DNA from: an uncultured Cardiobacterium sp.
GTDB taxonomy: Bacteria > Pseudomonadota > Gammaproteobacteria > Cardiobacteriales > Cardiobacteriaceae
Assembly (NCBI RefSeq): GCF_938028825.1
Contig: NZ_CALIZP010000022.1
Coordinates: 1 to 64,000 of the forward strand
Reading direction: 5' to 3'
DNA: 64,000 nucleotides
The position numbers and the translations under genes are program-made. Below, piece by piece: positions 29,636-39,291 of this stretch (positions within the stretch are counted from its first letter, which is position 1; each line of letters opens with the position of its first letter). The notes beneath the pieces are model-generated. The model was not told the origin of the DNA, made no database searches, and saw nothing but the letters and a program-made list of their open reading frames with translations.

Positions 29636-30028
29636 TTACAGGGCGTTATAAGCGGCGTCATCGACCGGTTCACACCACTCTGTGCTGGCGCCTGCTTTCG
29701 GCACGGTCACGGAAAGATGCGAGAACCAGCCGTCTTTCGTCGCCCCGTGCCAGTGCTTGACCCCGGCGGGGATATTGACGGTGTCGCCGGGGCGCAGGCG
29801 GCGCGCGGGCCCGCCCGCTTCCTGATACCAGCCTTCGCCCGCCGTGCAGAGCAGGATTTGCCCCGCGCCGTGGTGGATGTGCCAGTGGTTGCGGCAGGCG
29901 GGGGCGAAGGTAACGTTATGCACGGCGGCATCGCCCTCGGCGAGGGTGGCGAGATAGCTGCTGCCGCTGAAATATTGCGCGTAAGCGGTGTTTTCTGCGC
30001 CTTGCGGGAAGATTTGCGGGAAGGACAT
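29636..30028 (-). CDS. cupin domain protein
   Basis: A 130-residue single-domain cupin. The metal-binding pattern is visible in NHWHIHHGAGQILLCTAGEG, and the second motif in PGDTVNIPAGVKHWHG. First gene of the minus-strand cupin/CMD/nitroreductase set, suggesting a shared role in handling reactive or aromatic compounds, which is an inference. Metal and substrate are unknown. Confidence 0.88.
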   Translation of the reverse strand: MSFPQIFPQGAENTAYAQYFSGSSYLATLAEGDAAVHNVTFAPACRNHWHIHHGAGQILLCTAGEGWYQEAGGPARRLRPGDTVNIPAGVKHWHGATKDGWFSHLSVTVPKAGASTEWCEPVDDAAYNAL

Positions 30029-30137
30029 GGTTTTTCCTCGGTTATGGGTGGAAGCGGCATTGTACGGCGGTGATGGCTGCTTGTTGCCGATAAGGTCTAT
30101 GCGGGATTTTCATGAACGCGTGGTGCGCGACGGGCAT

Positions 30138-30157
30138 AAAAAACCGCCCGCAGGCGG
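30138..30157 (-). terminator. orphan minus-strand terminator-like hairpin
   Basis: CCGCC-TGCG-GGCGG followed by six T residues on the minus strand. No convincing gene ends just upstream of it on that strand, so it may end a small RNA or read-through; the 276-base gap (30029-30304) holds nothing else I can name. Confidence 0.55.
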
Positions 30158-30304
30158 CGCAGGGCGCTTGATCCGGCAACCGCGCCGCCCGGATGACAAC
30201 CGCCTCCATATGGTCGCCTCTTGTCGGCAGTGATAAAAATGCAGCGATGGGTGATAGCGGAATGTGGTTATATGTCCCTCCATTTCCGCTGAGAAGGAGG
30301 GTTC

Positions 30305-31024
30305 ATGAGCGATAAAAAAGAAGGCAAAAGTTTCCGCTGGTATTTTCGCGACAGGCAGCGCGGCTATTTTGTGGTCTGCATTATCGTGCTGGTCTTGATG
30401 GGCTTGATACCTTTTCCCGTGATCATGAAAGAATCGAAGATGGGTAATGCTTTTTCCAGCGGGATAATCTTTTCCGTTCTTTGTTTTGGCTTTGCTTTTG
30501 CCGTTTATTTTTTGCATTTGAGCCGCTGGGCGGCTTCTGTTTCCCGCAAGCCGGAATATGTGGCTTTTGATGCCGGGGGATTTTCCTTTTATTTCTATAA
30601 AAGGGCGGAGCGGATACGGTGGGAAGATATTGAGAAGATAGAGTTTGTTCAGATTTACCATCACCGGATGCGCTGCTATGCGCGGATCGTCGTGCATGAC
30701 AGATGGGAGAATCAGGCTGATTTTGATACGACGGAAATCCGTAGAGAATCTCCGAGGATGTTTTATTTGATGATCATCATCTTCTTGCCCATTATGGTGA
30801 TCAGGCCATCGGCTGAATTTTTAATGCTTGTTCTGATGCCGATGTTACTGGTTATTGTCCTGCTGGTCATGGTGGGCGCTGTGATTTACGGTCTTTCGCT
30901 TTCCGAGTGGGAGAAAAAACATTATTTGCCCAAAGTGGCCAAAGAAATCCGGGAGGCGATTATTTATTACGGACAGGGCGATCTCATTCGCTATCGCGAT
31001 GTGCGTGGGAAGCAAAGCGTATAA
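30305..31024 (+). CDS. hypothetical membrane protein
   Basis: A 239-residue protein with two N-terminal membrane segments (about 22-42 and 55-76) and a soluble stretch of about 90-140 with alternating beta-like pattern (FDAGGFSFYFYKRAERIRWE), reminiscent of PH-like YcxB or DUF304 domains. Two adjacent C-terminal hydrophobic segments follow (about 155-200). An excellent GAAGGAGGG ribosome-binding site precedes the ATG. The PH-like suggestion is only from pattern; no function can be assigned. Confidence 0.7.
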   Translation: MSDKKEGKSFRWYFRDRQRGYFVVCIIVLVLMGLIPFPVIMKESKMGNAFSSGIIFSVLCFGFAFAVYFLHLSRWAASVSRKPEYVAFDAGGFSFYFYKRAERIRWEDIEKIEFVQIYHHRMRCYARIVVHDRWENQADFDTTEIRRESPRMFYLMIIIFLPIMVIRPSAEFLMLVLMPMLLVIVLLVMVGAVIYGLSLSEWEKKHYLPKVAKEIREAIIYYGQGDLIRYRDVRGKQSV

Positions 31025-31053
31025 TCCCGCCATTCCCCCACGGCTTCCCCCTT

Positions 31054-32301
31054 ATGCACGTCCACGTCCCCCTCGCTGCCTTGACCGCGCCGCTGCGCGA
31101 CCTGCTTGCCTACCGCGACCGTCCGCAGCTTTTCGCCCTGCTGATTTATCAGGCCATCACCACCACTGGTTTTACCCTGCTCATCCCGCTCGTTTCCGTG
31201 CATTTTGTCGGCGATGTCGGCATGGCGGCGGCGACAGTCGGCATGGCGCTCGCCCTGCGGCAGATCAGCCAGCAGGGGTTGACCTTCATCGGCGGGATGC
31301 TCGCCGACCGCTACGGCCTGAAACCGGTGCTTTGTTCCGGCCTCATCATCCGTGCCGTCGGCTTTTTCATGCTCGGTTTTGCGACGACGCTGCCAGTCTT
31401 CTTCACCGCGCTGCTTTTCACCGGCCTCGGCGGGGCGCTGTTTGATGCGCCGTTCCAGGCGGCGACGGTCGCCATGACCCGCCCGGACGAACGCCGCCAG
31501 TTTTATCTGATTGCCAACTACCTCACCGGCCTCGCTTCCACGATCGGCCCGCTGCTTGCCATCGCCCTGCTCGCCATCGGCTTTCACGCGGTGGGGATTG
31601 CCGCCGGCGGCTGTTTCCTCGCCAACGTTTTCGTCGCGCTGCGCTATTTCCCGGATACGCGCCAACAGGCGGCAGCGGCGGCGGGTGATGACGACGGCAC
31701 CCCGCATCTGCGCAGTCTGCTGCGTGATCGCGCTTATCTGCACTTCGTCGCCATCCTCTGCGGCTACTGGTTCGTGGTGATGCAGGTCAACATCAGCTTC
31801 CCGCTGCTCGCCGAAGCGCTCACCGGCACGAAGGCCAGCGCCGGGCTGTTTTATACGTACAGCTCCGTCCTCACCCTCCTCCTGCAATATTTCCTCGTGC
31901 GCCGCCTGCAACGCCATTTCGCCAGCCACCAACTGCTGATTGCGGGGACACTGGTGATGACGCTGGGCACGTTTCTGCTCGGCACGTCGCCGAATTTCGC
32001 CGTCTTCCTGCTCTGGATCAGCGTCTATACCCTCGGCTACCTCACCGCCCGCCCGATGCTCGATATTCTCGTCGCCCACCTTGCCCACCCGCGTGCGCTG
32101 GGATTGTACGTCGGCTTCAGCGCGGTCAGCATCGGCCTCGGCGGCGGGCTCGGCAACTTCATCGGCGGCTGGTTGTACGACCTCGGCAAGGCACACGACC
32201 TGCCGCTCCTGCCGTGGTGCGTCTTCGCCGCCGTCGGCGTCGCCACCGCCTGGCAACTCGCGCGTTATTTCAAAAAACACCCGCAGGCGGTGACACAATA
32301 A
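31054..32301 (+). CDS. MFS transporter, MdtH-like
   Basis: A 415-residue major facilitator with twelve predicted membrane segments. The MFS motif A loop is GGMLADRYGLKPVL, and the N-terminus resembles MdtH/YceL drug exporters (FALLIYQAITTTGFTLLIPL). The start at 31054 gives a normal N-terminus; a longer frame overlapping the upstream gene is not credible. It sits 48 bases before zwf on the same strand. Substrate unknown. Confidence 0.85.
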   Translation: MHVHVPLAALTAPLRDLLAYRDRPQLFALLIYQAITTTGFTLLIPLVSVHFVGDVGMAAATVGMALALRQISQQGLTFIGGMLADRYGLKPVLCSGLIIRAVGFFMLGFATTLPVFFTALLFTGLGGALFDAPFQAATVAMTRPDERRQFYLIANYLTGLASTIGPLLAIALLAIGFHAVGIAAGGCFLANVFVALRYFPDTRQQAAAAAGDDDGTPHLRSLLRDRAYLHFVAILCGYWFVVMQVNISFPLLAEALTGTKASAGLFYTYSSVLTLLLQYFLVRRLQRHFASHQLLIAGTLVMTLGTFLLGTSPNFAVFLLWISVYTLGYLTARPMLDILVAHLAHPRALGLYVGFSAVSIGLGGGLGNFIGGWLYDLGKAHDLPLLPWCVFAAVGVATAWQLARYFKKHPQAVTQ

Positions 32302-32349
32302 TCCCGCCCGCCGTGATACATTGCCCCTTTCCCCCGTACCGGACACCCC

Positions 32350-33819
32350 ATGAAACCAGAGAACAACATCATCGTCATTTTCGGCGCCTCCGGCGATCTC
32401 ACCCGCCGCAAGCTCATCCCCGCCCTCTACCACCTCTTCAAAAACAACCAGTTGCCGGAACAGTTTGCCGTCCTCGGCGCGAGCCGCAGCGAGCTGGATG
32501 ACGCCTCATTCCGCGACGCCATGCGGCAGAACCTCATCGAAAAAGAAAACGCGGGCGGGCAGACGCTGGATGATTTCTGCACCCGCCTCTACTACCAACC
32601 GCTCAACACCGCCGACCGCGACGATTACGGCAAACTCGTGCCGCGTCTTGATGCCCTGCACGCCGAATACCAGACCGGTGGCAACACCCTCTACTATCTT
32701 TCCACCCCGCCCAGTCTCTACGGCATCATCCCCGCCTGTCTCGCCGCACACGGCCTGAACAGCGAAAATCACGGCTGGAAACGTCTCATCGTGGAAAAAC
32801 CCTTTGGCTACGATGCCAAAACCGCGCGCGAGCTGGACGCAACCATCCACCACGACTTCCTCGAACACCAGATTTACCGTATCGACCACTACCTCGGCAA
32901 AGAAACCGTGCAGAACCTGCTGGTGCTGCGCTTCTCCAACGGCCTGTTCGAGCCGCTCTGGAACCGGAACTACATCGACTACGTGGAAATCACCGCCGCC
33001 GAAACCATCGGCGTGGAAAACCGGGGCGGCTACTACGACGGCTCCGGAGCGGTGCGCGACATGTTCCAGAACCACCTCCTGCAAATCCTGGCGATGGTGG
33101 CGATGGAACCGCCCGCGCTGATCGATGCCGACTCCATGCGTGACGAAGCGGCGAAAGTCCTGCACAGCCTGCATCCGCTCGATGCCGAATACCTGAAAAA
33201 CAACCTCGTCCTCGCCCAATACGGCAAAGGCGAAATCAATGGCCGGGCGGTTCCCGGCTACCGTCAGGAAAAAGGCGTCGCCCCGGACAGCAGCACCGAA
33301 ACCTACATGGCGCTGCGCCTGCAAATCGATAACTGGCGCTGGAGCGGCGTACCCTTCTACATCCGCACCGGCAAATACCTGCCGCTGCGCTTCACCGAAG
33401 TCGTCATCCACTTCAAAACCACGCCGCACCCCGTCTTCAACCAGCGCGCGCCGGAAAACAAACTCATCCTCCGCATCCAGCCGGACGAAGGCATCGCCAT
33501 GCGCTTCGGTCTGAAAAAACCGGGCGCGGGCTTCGAATCCGAAGAAGTGGCGATGGATTTCCGCTACGCCGACCTCGCCAACAACAATGTCCTCACCGCT
33601 TACGAACGCCTCCTGCTCGATGCGATGAAAGGCGACGCCACCCTGTTTGCGCGTACCGACGCCGTGCACGCCTGCTGGAAATACGTCCAGCCCATCCTCG
33701 ATTACAAGGCGAACCGGGGCGCCATCGCCAGCTACGAACCCGGCAGCTGGGGTCCGGTTGAAGCGGACAAAATGATTGCGCGCAGTGGCCGCGTCTGGCG
33801 GCAGCCGAGAAAAGCCTGA
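32350..33819 (+). CDS. zwf: glucose-6-phosphate 1-dehydrogenase
   Basis: First enzyme of the oxidative pentose phosphate pathway, producing 6-phosphogluconolactone and NADPH. The 489-residue protein has the Rossmann motif [17 protein letters not shown]. The active-site signature RIDHYLGKE contains the catalytic histidine. First of a three-gene set with pgl (17 bases on) and gnd. Confidence 0.97.
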   Translation: MKPENNIIVIFGASGDLTRRKLIPALYHLFKNNQLPEQFAVLGASRSELDDASFRDAMRQNLIEKENAGGQTLDDFCTRLYYQPLNTADRDDYGKLVPRLDALHAEYQTGGNTLYYLSTPPSLYGIIPACLAAHGLNSENHGWKRLIVEKPFGYDAKTARELDATIHHDFLEHQIYRIDHYLGKETVQNLLVLRFSNGLFEPLWNRNYIDYVEITAAETIGVENRGGYYDGSGAVRDMFQNHLLQILAMVAMEPPALIDADSMRDEAAKVLHSLHPLDAEYLKNNLVLAQYGKGEINGRAVPGYRQEKGVAPDSSTETYMALRLQIDNWRWSGVPFYIRTGKYLPLRFTEVVIHFKTTPHPVFNQRAPENKLILRIQPDEGIAMRFGLKKPGAGFESEEVAMDFRYADLANNNVLTAYERLLLDAMKGDATLFARTDAVHACWKYVQPILDYKANRGAIASYEPGSWGPVEADKMIARSGRVWRQPRKA

Positions 33820-33836
33820 GACAAGAGGTATCGCCC

Positions 33837-34529
33837 ATGCAAAGCACCCACATCCACGCCGACAGCGATGCCCTCGTCGCCCACATCGCCGCCGAACTCG
33901 CCGCTATCAGCCACCGCCCGGCGGCGCAGCACATCGCCCTCTCCGGCGGCAGCACCCCCAAACAACTCTACCGCCTGCTCGCCGGCGAACCGTGGCGCGG
34001 GCGCGTCAACTGGGCGAACCTGCACCTGTGGTGGGGGGACGAACGCTGCGTCCCGCCGCAAGACCCCGAAAGCAACTACGGCGAAGCCGGACGCCTGCTG
34101 CTCGCCCACGTCCCCGTGCCCGCCGCCTACATCCACCGCATGCGCGGCGAAGCCGACCCCGCCGCAGAACGCGCCCGCTACGCCGCCGACATCGCCGCCC
34201 ATATCCCCGATGGCCGCTACGACTGGATTCTCCTCGGCATCGGCGACGACGGCCACACCGCCTCCCTCTTCCCCGGCGCGACCGACTACGCGAGCGAAGG
34301 AACCGTTGCCATCGCCCGCCACCCGCAGAGCGGGCAAATCCGCCTGACCCTGACCGCGCCGCTCATCATGCGCGGCAAACGCCTCAGCTACCTCGCGACC
34401 GGCAGCGGCAAAGCCGCCATCCTCAAACAAATCGCCGCCGGCGCGGACTACCCCGCCGCCCGCATCCGTGCCACAGACGGCACGACCGAGTACCACCTCG
34501 ATCATGCCGCAGCGGCGCAACTGTCATAA
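33837..34529 (+). CDS. pgl: 6-phosphogluconolactonase
   Basis: DevB-type lactonase of 230 residues that hydrolyses 6-phosphogluconolactone. Signature elements include HIALSGGSTPKQLYRLL near the N-terminus, WWGDERCVPPQDPESNYG, and LLGIGDDGHTASLFPG with the catalytic histidine. An AGAGG site precedes the ATG. Operon position between zwf and gnd matches the pathway order. Confidence 0.95.
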   Translation: MQSTHIHADSDALVAHIAAELAAISHRPAAQHIALSGGSTPKQLYRLLAGEPWRGRVNWANLHLWWGDERCVPPQDPESNYGEAGRLLLAHVPVPAAYIHRMRGEADPAAERARYAADIAAHIPDGRYDWILLGIGDDGHTASLFPGATDYASEGTVAIARHPQSGQIRLTLTAPLIMRGKRLSYLATGSGKAAILKQIAAGADYPAARIRATDGTTEYHLDHAAAAQLS

Positions 34530-34562
34530 CCACCCATCCACCAATCCACAACAGGAGCAGAC

Positions 34563-36014
<1,452 letters not shown>

Positions 36015-36036
36015 GATGTTTGTTTTAGCTCTAGGC

Positions 36037-36063
36037 AAAAAAGCCGCCTTGCGGCGGCTTTAA
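36037..36063 (+). terminator. intrinsic terminator after gnd
   Basis: AAGCCGCC/GGCGGCTT stem with a TTGC loop, an A-run on the left and TTTAAT on the right. It also marks the switch from GC-rich to very AT-rich DNA. Confidence 0.8.
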
Positions 36064-36091
36064 TAAAATTCTAAAAATCTTGGGTATTAGA

Positions 36092-37471
36092 ATGACAACA
36101 GTATATGAACAATATAAAAAAGAAATGATAGAAAAGATAGACAGTTGTAAAACTGACTTTAAGTATCAACCTATTTTGTTTATAGGATCTGGATTCTCAA
36201 AAAGATATTTAAATGGTCCAAATTGGATTGAATTATTACAAGAGATGACCAAGATATGCCCTAATATAAAAAGAGACTTTCCATATTATCAGCAGAAAAA
36301 ACATAGTGATCTAGCGGCGGTAGCTTCAGATTTTGTGAAATTTTTTAGAACTTGGGCATGGAAAGATAAAGGGAAATTTCCAGAGAAACTTTTTTCTCTT
36401 GATGTCCCTGAAGATGCTTATTTAAAGTATAAGGTTAGTAATTTATTTACTGAGCTGATTGATAATAATGGCTCTTTAAATCATTTGTCTGAAGAATATC
36501 ATGAAGAACTAATGAACCTAAAACAGATATGTCCACAAGCTATTATTACTACTAATTATGATACTTTCTTGGAAGATAAAGTTTTTACTGAATATGCTCC
36601 CGTCGTAGGGCAAAAAATCATTACTGATATCTTATGGGATGTAGGGGAAATTTATAAAATCCATGGATGTGCTAGAGAATATTCAAGCCTTGTCCTAACA
36701 AAAGAAGATTATGTTAGGTTTAATAAAAGTTCTAAGTATCTAGCAGCTAAATTACTTACTTTTTTTCTTGAACATCCAATTATCTTTATTGGTTATAGTG
36801 CAGCAGATGAGAATATAAAAAATATATTATCTGATGTTAACCTGGCTTTGGGATACAATGGTAGATTGATGCCTAATATGTTTTTTATAAGATGGGAAAA
36901 AGATCTTGACGGGAACAAATCATATCCACGCGAATGTTCTATTTCTCTATCAGAAGGTGTAGATTTTAGGATAAACAATATATCAGCAAGAGACTATAAT
37001 TGGATATTTAAAGCATTTAAAAATATAAATTTAATAGATAATTTTAATCCTAAGATTTTGCGAGCATTACAATCTAGACAATATAAGCTGATTCGAGAAG
37101 ACATTCCTAAGAGCAAAATACAGGTTAATTATGAGTATTTAACTTCATACTCTAATGCTGATGGTGGAACTCTCGTGAAGTTATATGGGATTGCGGATGC
37201 TGCTACAGTTGCTGCTATGAGCGCAAACTTTCCTTATACACTTACTGTTTTAGCTAATAGACTTGGTTATAAAAGCTGGCATGGAGCTAACAAATTAATA
37301 GAAAAAATTAAAAAAGATAATAATGGTTTTGATATAAAAGCATCAGATAATATCTATCATGTCTGTATATTACAGCTAAATAACTGCCATTTATATTCAG
37401 AGGCTGCCTTGCAATTACTTGAAAAAGTCAAAAATAATCTGCCTTATACATTGGAGGAAAACCCAGTTTAG
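36092..37471 (+). CDS. SIR2-family protein, probable anti-phage NADase
   Basis: A 459-residue protein with an N-terminal SIR2-like domain (about 25-250). Motifs are FIGSGFSKRY (NAD-binding loop), TTNYD at 153-157 with N155, KIHGC with H191, and FIGYSAADENI near 232-242. Sirtuin zinc cysteines are absent, as in defence-type SIR2 domains, which hydrolyse NAD+ upon infection. The C-terminal half (about 300-459) is not recognised. I chose ATG 36092 over an in-frame TTG at 36080, which has no ribosome-binding site. The gene is far richer in A and T than all neighbours and stands alone, so it was probably acquired recently. NADase and defence roles are inferred. Confidence 0.82.
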   Translation: MTTVYEQYKKEMIEKIDSCKTDFKYQPILFIGSGFSKRYLNGPNWIELLQEMTKICPNIKRDFPYYQQKKHSDLAAVASDFVKFFRTWAWKDKGKFPEKLFSLDVPEDAYLKYKVSNLFTELIDNNGSLNHLSEEYHEELMNLKQICPQAIITTNYDTFLEDKVFTEYAPVVGQKIITDILWDVGEIYKIHGCAREYSSLVLTKEDYVRFNKSSKYLAAKLLTFFLEHPIIFIGYSAADENIKNILSDVNLALGYNGRLMPNMFFIRWEKDLDGNKSYPRECSISLSEGVDFRINNISARDYNWIFKAFKNINLIDNFNPKILRALQSRQYKLIREDIPKSKIQVNYEYLTSYSNADGGTLVKLYGIADAATVAAMSANFPYTLTVLANRLGYKSWHGANKLIEKIKKDNNGFDIKASDNIYHVCILQLNNCHLYSEAALQLLEKVKNNLPYTLEENPV

Positions 37472-37538
37472 CCATAATAATAAAATTAACCCATTTCTCT
37501 GTCCTATCTAAATCCTGTCTCAACTAAATTACGTCCCC

Positions 37539-37709
37539 ATGAAAACCCTCCTCCTCACCAGCCTCCTCCTGCTCACCGCTTGCGCCCAACAGCCGACGTC
37601 CACCGCCGCCCGGCATGACACGCACGGCAACCACATCGGCATCTCGAACGAAAGCGGCGACACCGAGTTGTACGGCAGCATTGGTATCCGCGCCAAAGCC
37701 AGCAAATAG
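37539..37709 (+). CDS. small lipoprotein
   Basis: A 56-residue predicted lipoprotein. The signal peptide is MKTLLLTSLLLLTAC, with lipobox cysteine C15, followed by a short polar tail with HDTHGNHIGISNES. Its stop is nine bases before the SPFH gene, so the two are likely co-transcribed. GC-rich codon use shows it belongs with the host genes rather than with the AT-rich SIR2 gene. Function unknown. Confidence 0.7.
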   Translation: MKTLLLTSLLLLTACAQQPTSTAARHDTHGNHIGISNESGDTELYGSIGIRAKASK

Positions 37710-37718
37710 GACCTTTCC

Positions 37719-38678
37719 ATGACACGCAGTCAGCAAAACATCGCCCCCATCACCCCCGAAGGAAACCCCGTGAACACCAATAACAGCCTCCCCCCGAAAA
37801 AAAGCAGAGCCCCGCTCTTTATCCTGTTCTTCAGCGCTGCCATCGTTTTCACCCTGCTGCTGATGTCCGGCGGCAGCATGTATACCGTGGATCAGGGTGA
37901 GCGCGGCGTCGTCCTCCATTACGGCGAAGTGAGCAAAGTGGCCGAACCCGGCCTGCATTTCAAAATGCCCTACATTGACCGTGTCGTGCGTATCCCGGTG
38001 CGCACCACCACCGGCAGCATGAAAGACGTGTTCGCCTATTCCAGCGACCAGCAACCGGCGCACATTACCCTTTCCGTGACTTTTTCCATCACCGAAGACG
38101 GCGTGGAAGCGCTCTACACCCAGTTCGGCAAAACCGAGAATCTCTACGAGCTGGCGATTACCCCTATCGTCAAACAAGAGCTGAAAACCGTCTTCGGCCA
38201 GTTCACCGCCATCCGCTCCGTGTAGCACCGCGAAGAGCTGAACAACCGCAGCAAGGATGCCATCGTGAATGCGCTCGCCAAATACCCCTACCTGCGCATC
38301 GCCAGTGTGCAGATAGAAAACGTCGATTTCTCTGATGCTTACGAGCAGACGATTGAAGACCGCATGAAAGCGGAGGTGGAAGTCGAGCGTTACAAACAAA
38401 ACCTCGAACGCGAACGTATCGAAGCGCAAATCGCCGCCACCCGCGCCCAGGGGCTGGCCGATGCGCAGATCAAAGCGGCGGAAGCCGAAGCCAAGGCGAT
38501 CGAACTGCGCTCGAAAGCGGAAGCGGATTCCATCAACACCAAAGGCGAAGCCCTGCGCAAGAATCCGGAAATCATCCGCCTGATGCAGGCGGAACGATGG
38601 AACGGCGTCCTGCCGCGCACCATGCTGCCGGGCGGCAGTGTGCCGATGCTGACCCTGCCGGCGGAAGAACAGCCGTGA
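37719..38678 (+). pseudogene. SPFH/band 7 (prohibitin-like) protein, interrupted by an amber codon
   Basis: One continuous reading frame of 320 codons is interrupted only by TAG at 38223-38225 (codon 169). The first part has a membrane segment (about 32-50) and an SPFH domain beginning MYTVDQGERGVVLHYGEV. The rest continues in the same frame with the SPFH end and a charged coiled-coil (YKQNLERERIEAQIAATRAQ), ending normally. A single C-to-T change of CAG would explain it. Options are pseudogene, suppressed stop or sequencing error. An alternative start is GTG 37770 with a good GAAGGA site. A strong terminator follows. Confidence 0.8.
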
Positions 38679-38686
38679 GGGACAGG

Positions 38687-38714
38687 CGGGGCGGCGGCAA
38701 GCCGCCCCGTTTTT
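38687..38714 (+). terminator. intrinsic terminator after the SPFH gene
   Basis: Nine-base-pair stem CGGGGCGGC/GCCGCCCCG (38687-38695 with 38701-38709) followed by TTTTTC. Confidence 0.85.
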
Positions 38715-39291
38715 CTTGTGCCCACGGCCTCCGGTTACGCGCCAAAGCCCCGGAAACGACCTGCCGTAGCGCGGGCTTCCGCCCGCCATTCACGCGGCGG
38801 CGGGCGGAAGTCTGCCCTGCGCCCGCCAAGCGGCGTAAATACCGGGTTTGTAGAGACGTTGCAGGCAACGTTCCATGCCAATCCCAAGAAGTAAAACAAA
38901 GTTCGTAGGGTGGGCTTCAGCCCACCATTGATATTGTCGCGGCAAACAGCGGTTCTTGTAGAGACGTTACCTGCAACGTTTCAAAATCGAAAACGTGCGG
39001 TTCTCCCGCTTTTTGCGTTCTTACCAAGAACGCAAAAGGCAGGCTGCGCCTGCCCGATGGGCTGAAGCCCATCCTACGCCCGCCCTGCGTTGTGTTTTGG
39101 TGCCGCCCGGCGGTTTGTGTTTGCCCCCCGATACGCAAAAAGGCAGGCTGCGCCTGCCCGATGGGCTAAAGCCCATCCTACGTCCGCCAGGCGGCGTAAA
39201 TACCGGGTTTGTAGATACTTTTTCTGATTTCGTCATACCGCCTAAGTGTACAGCGAAAGCTGTACATGGCTGAAACAATAGCACATTCCCA
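38715..39291. repeat. mosaic of short dispersed repeats, no gene
   Basis: A 577-base non-coding stretch. The block CGCCAAGCGGCGTAAATACC at 38823-38842 recurs as CGCCAGGCGGCGTAAATACC at 39184-39203, each followed by GGGTTTGTAGA. A block beginning CGCAAAAGGCAGGCTGCGCC (39031-39084) recurs at 39134-39188. TGTAGAGACGTT occurs at about 38849 and 38957. Family copy B lies at 38875-38946. Two perfect hairpins are present: TTTTGCGTTCTT/AAGAACGCAAAA (39011-39037) and TGTACAGC-GAAA-GCTGTACA (39247-39266). It separates the chromosomal genes from the conjugation module. Confidence 0.8.

Noticed and set aside
30042..30209. 55-codon minus-strand frame starting MEAVVIRAARLPD
   Set aside because: It runs through the terminator hairpin, lacks a promoter I can see and has no family support.
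36080..37471. TTG start at 36080 for the SIR2 gene
   Set aside because: No ribosome-binding site precedes it; ATG 36092 gives a normal N-terminus.
38265..38678. Second half of the SPFH frame as an independent gene
   Set aside because: It is in the same frame as the first half, continues the SPFH domain without a gap and has no ribosome-binding site at its ATG.
38715..39291. tRNA gene or att site flanking the conjugation module
   Set aside because: I searched for a cloverleaf and a CCA-type end and found none; only repeat blocks and hairpins are present.
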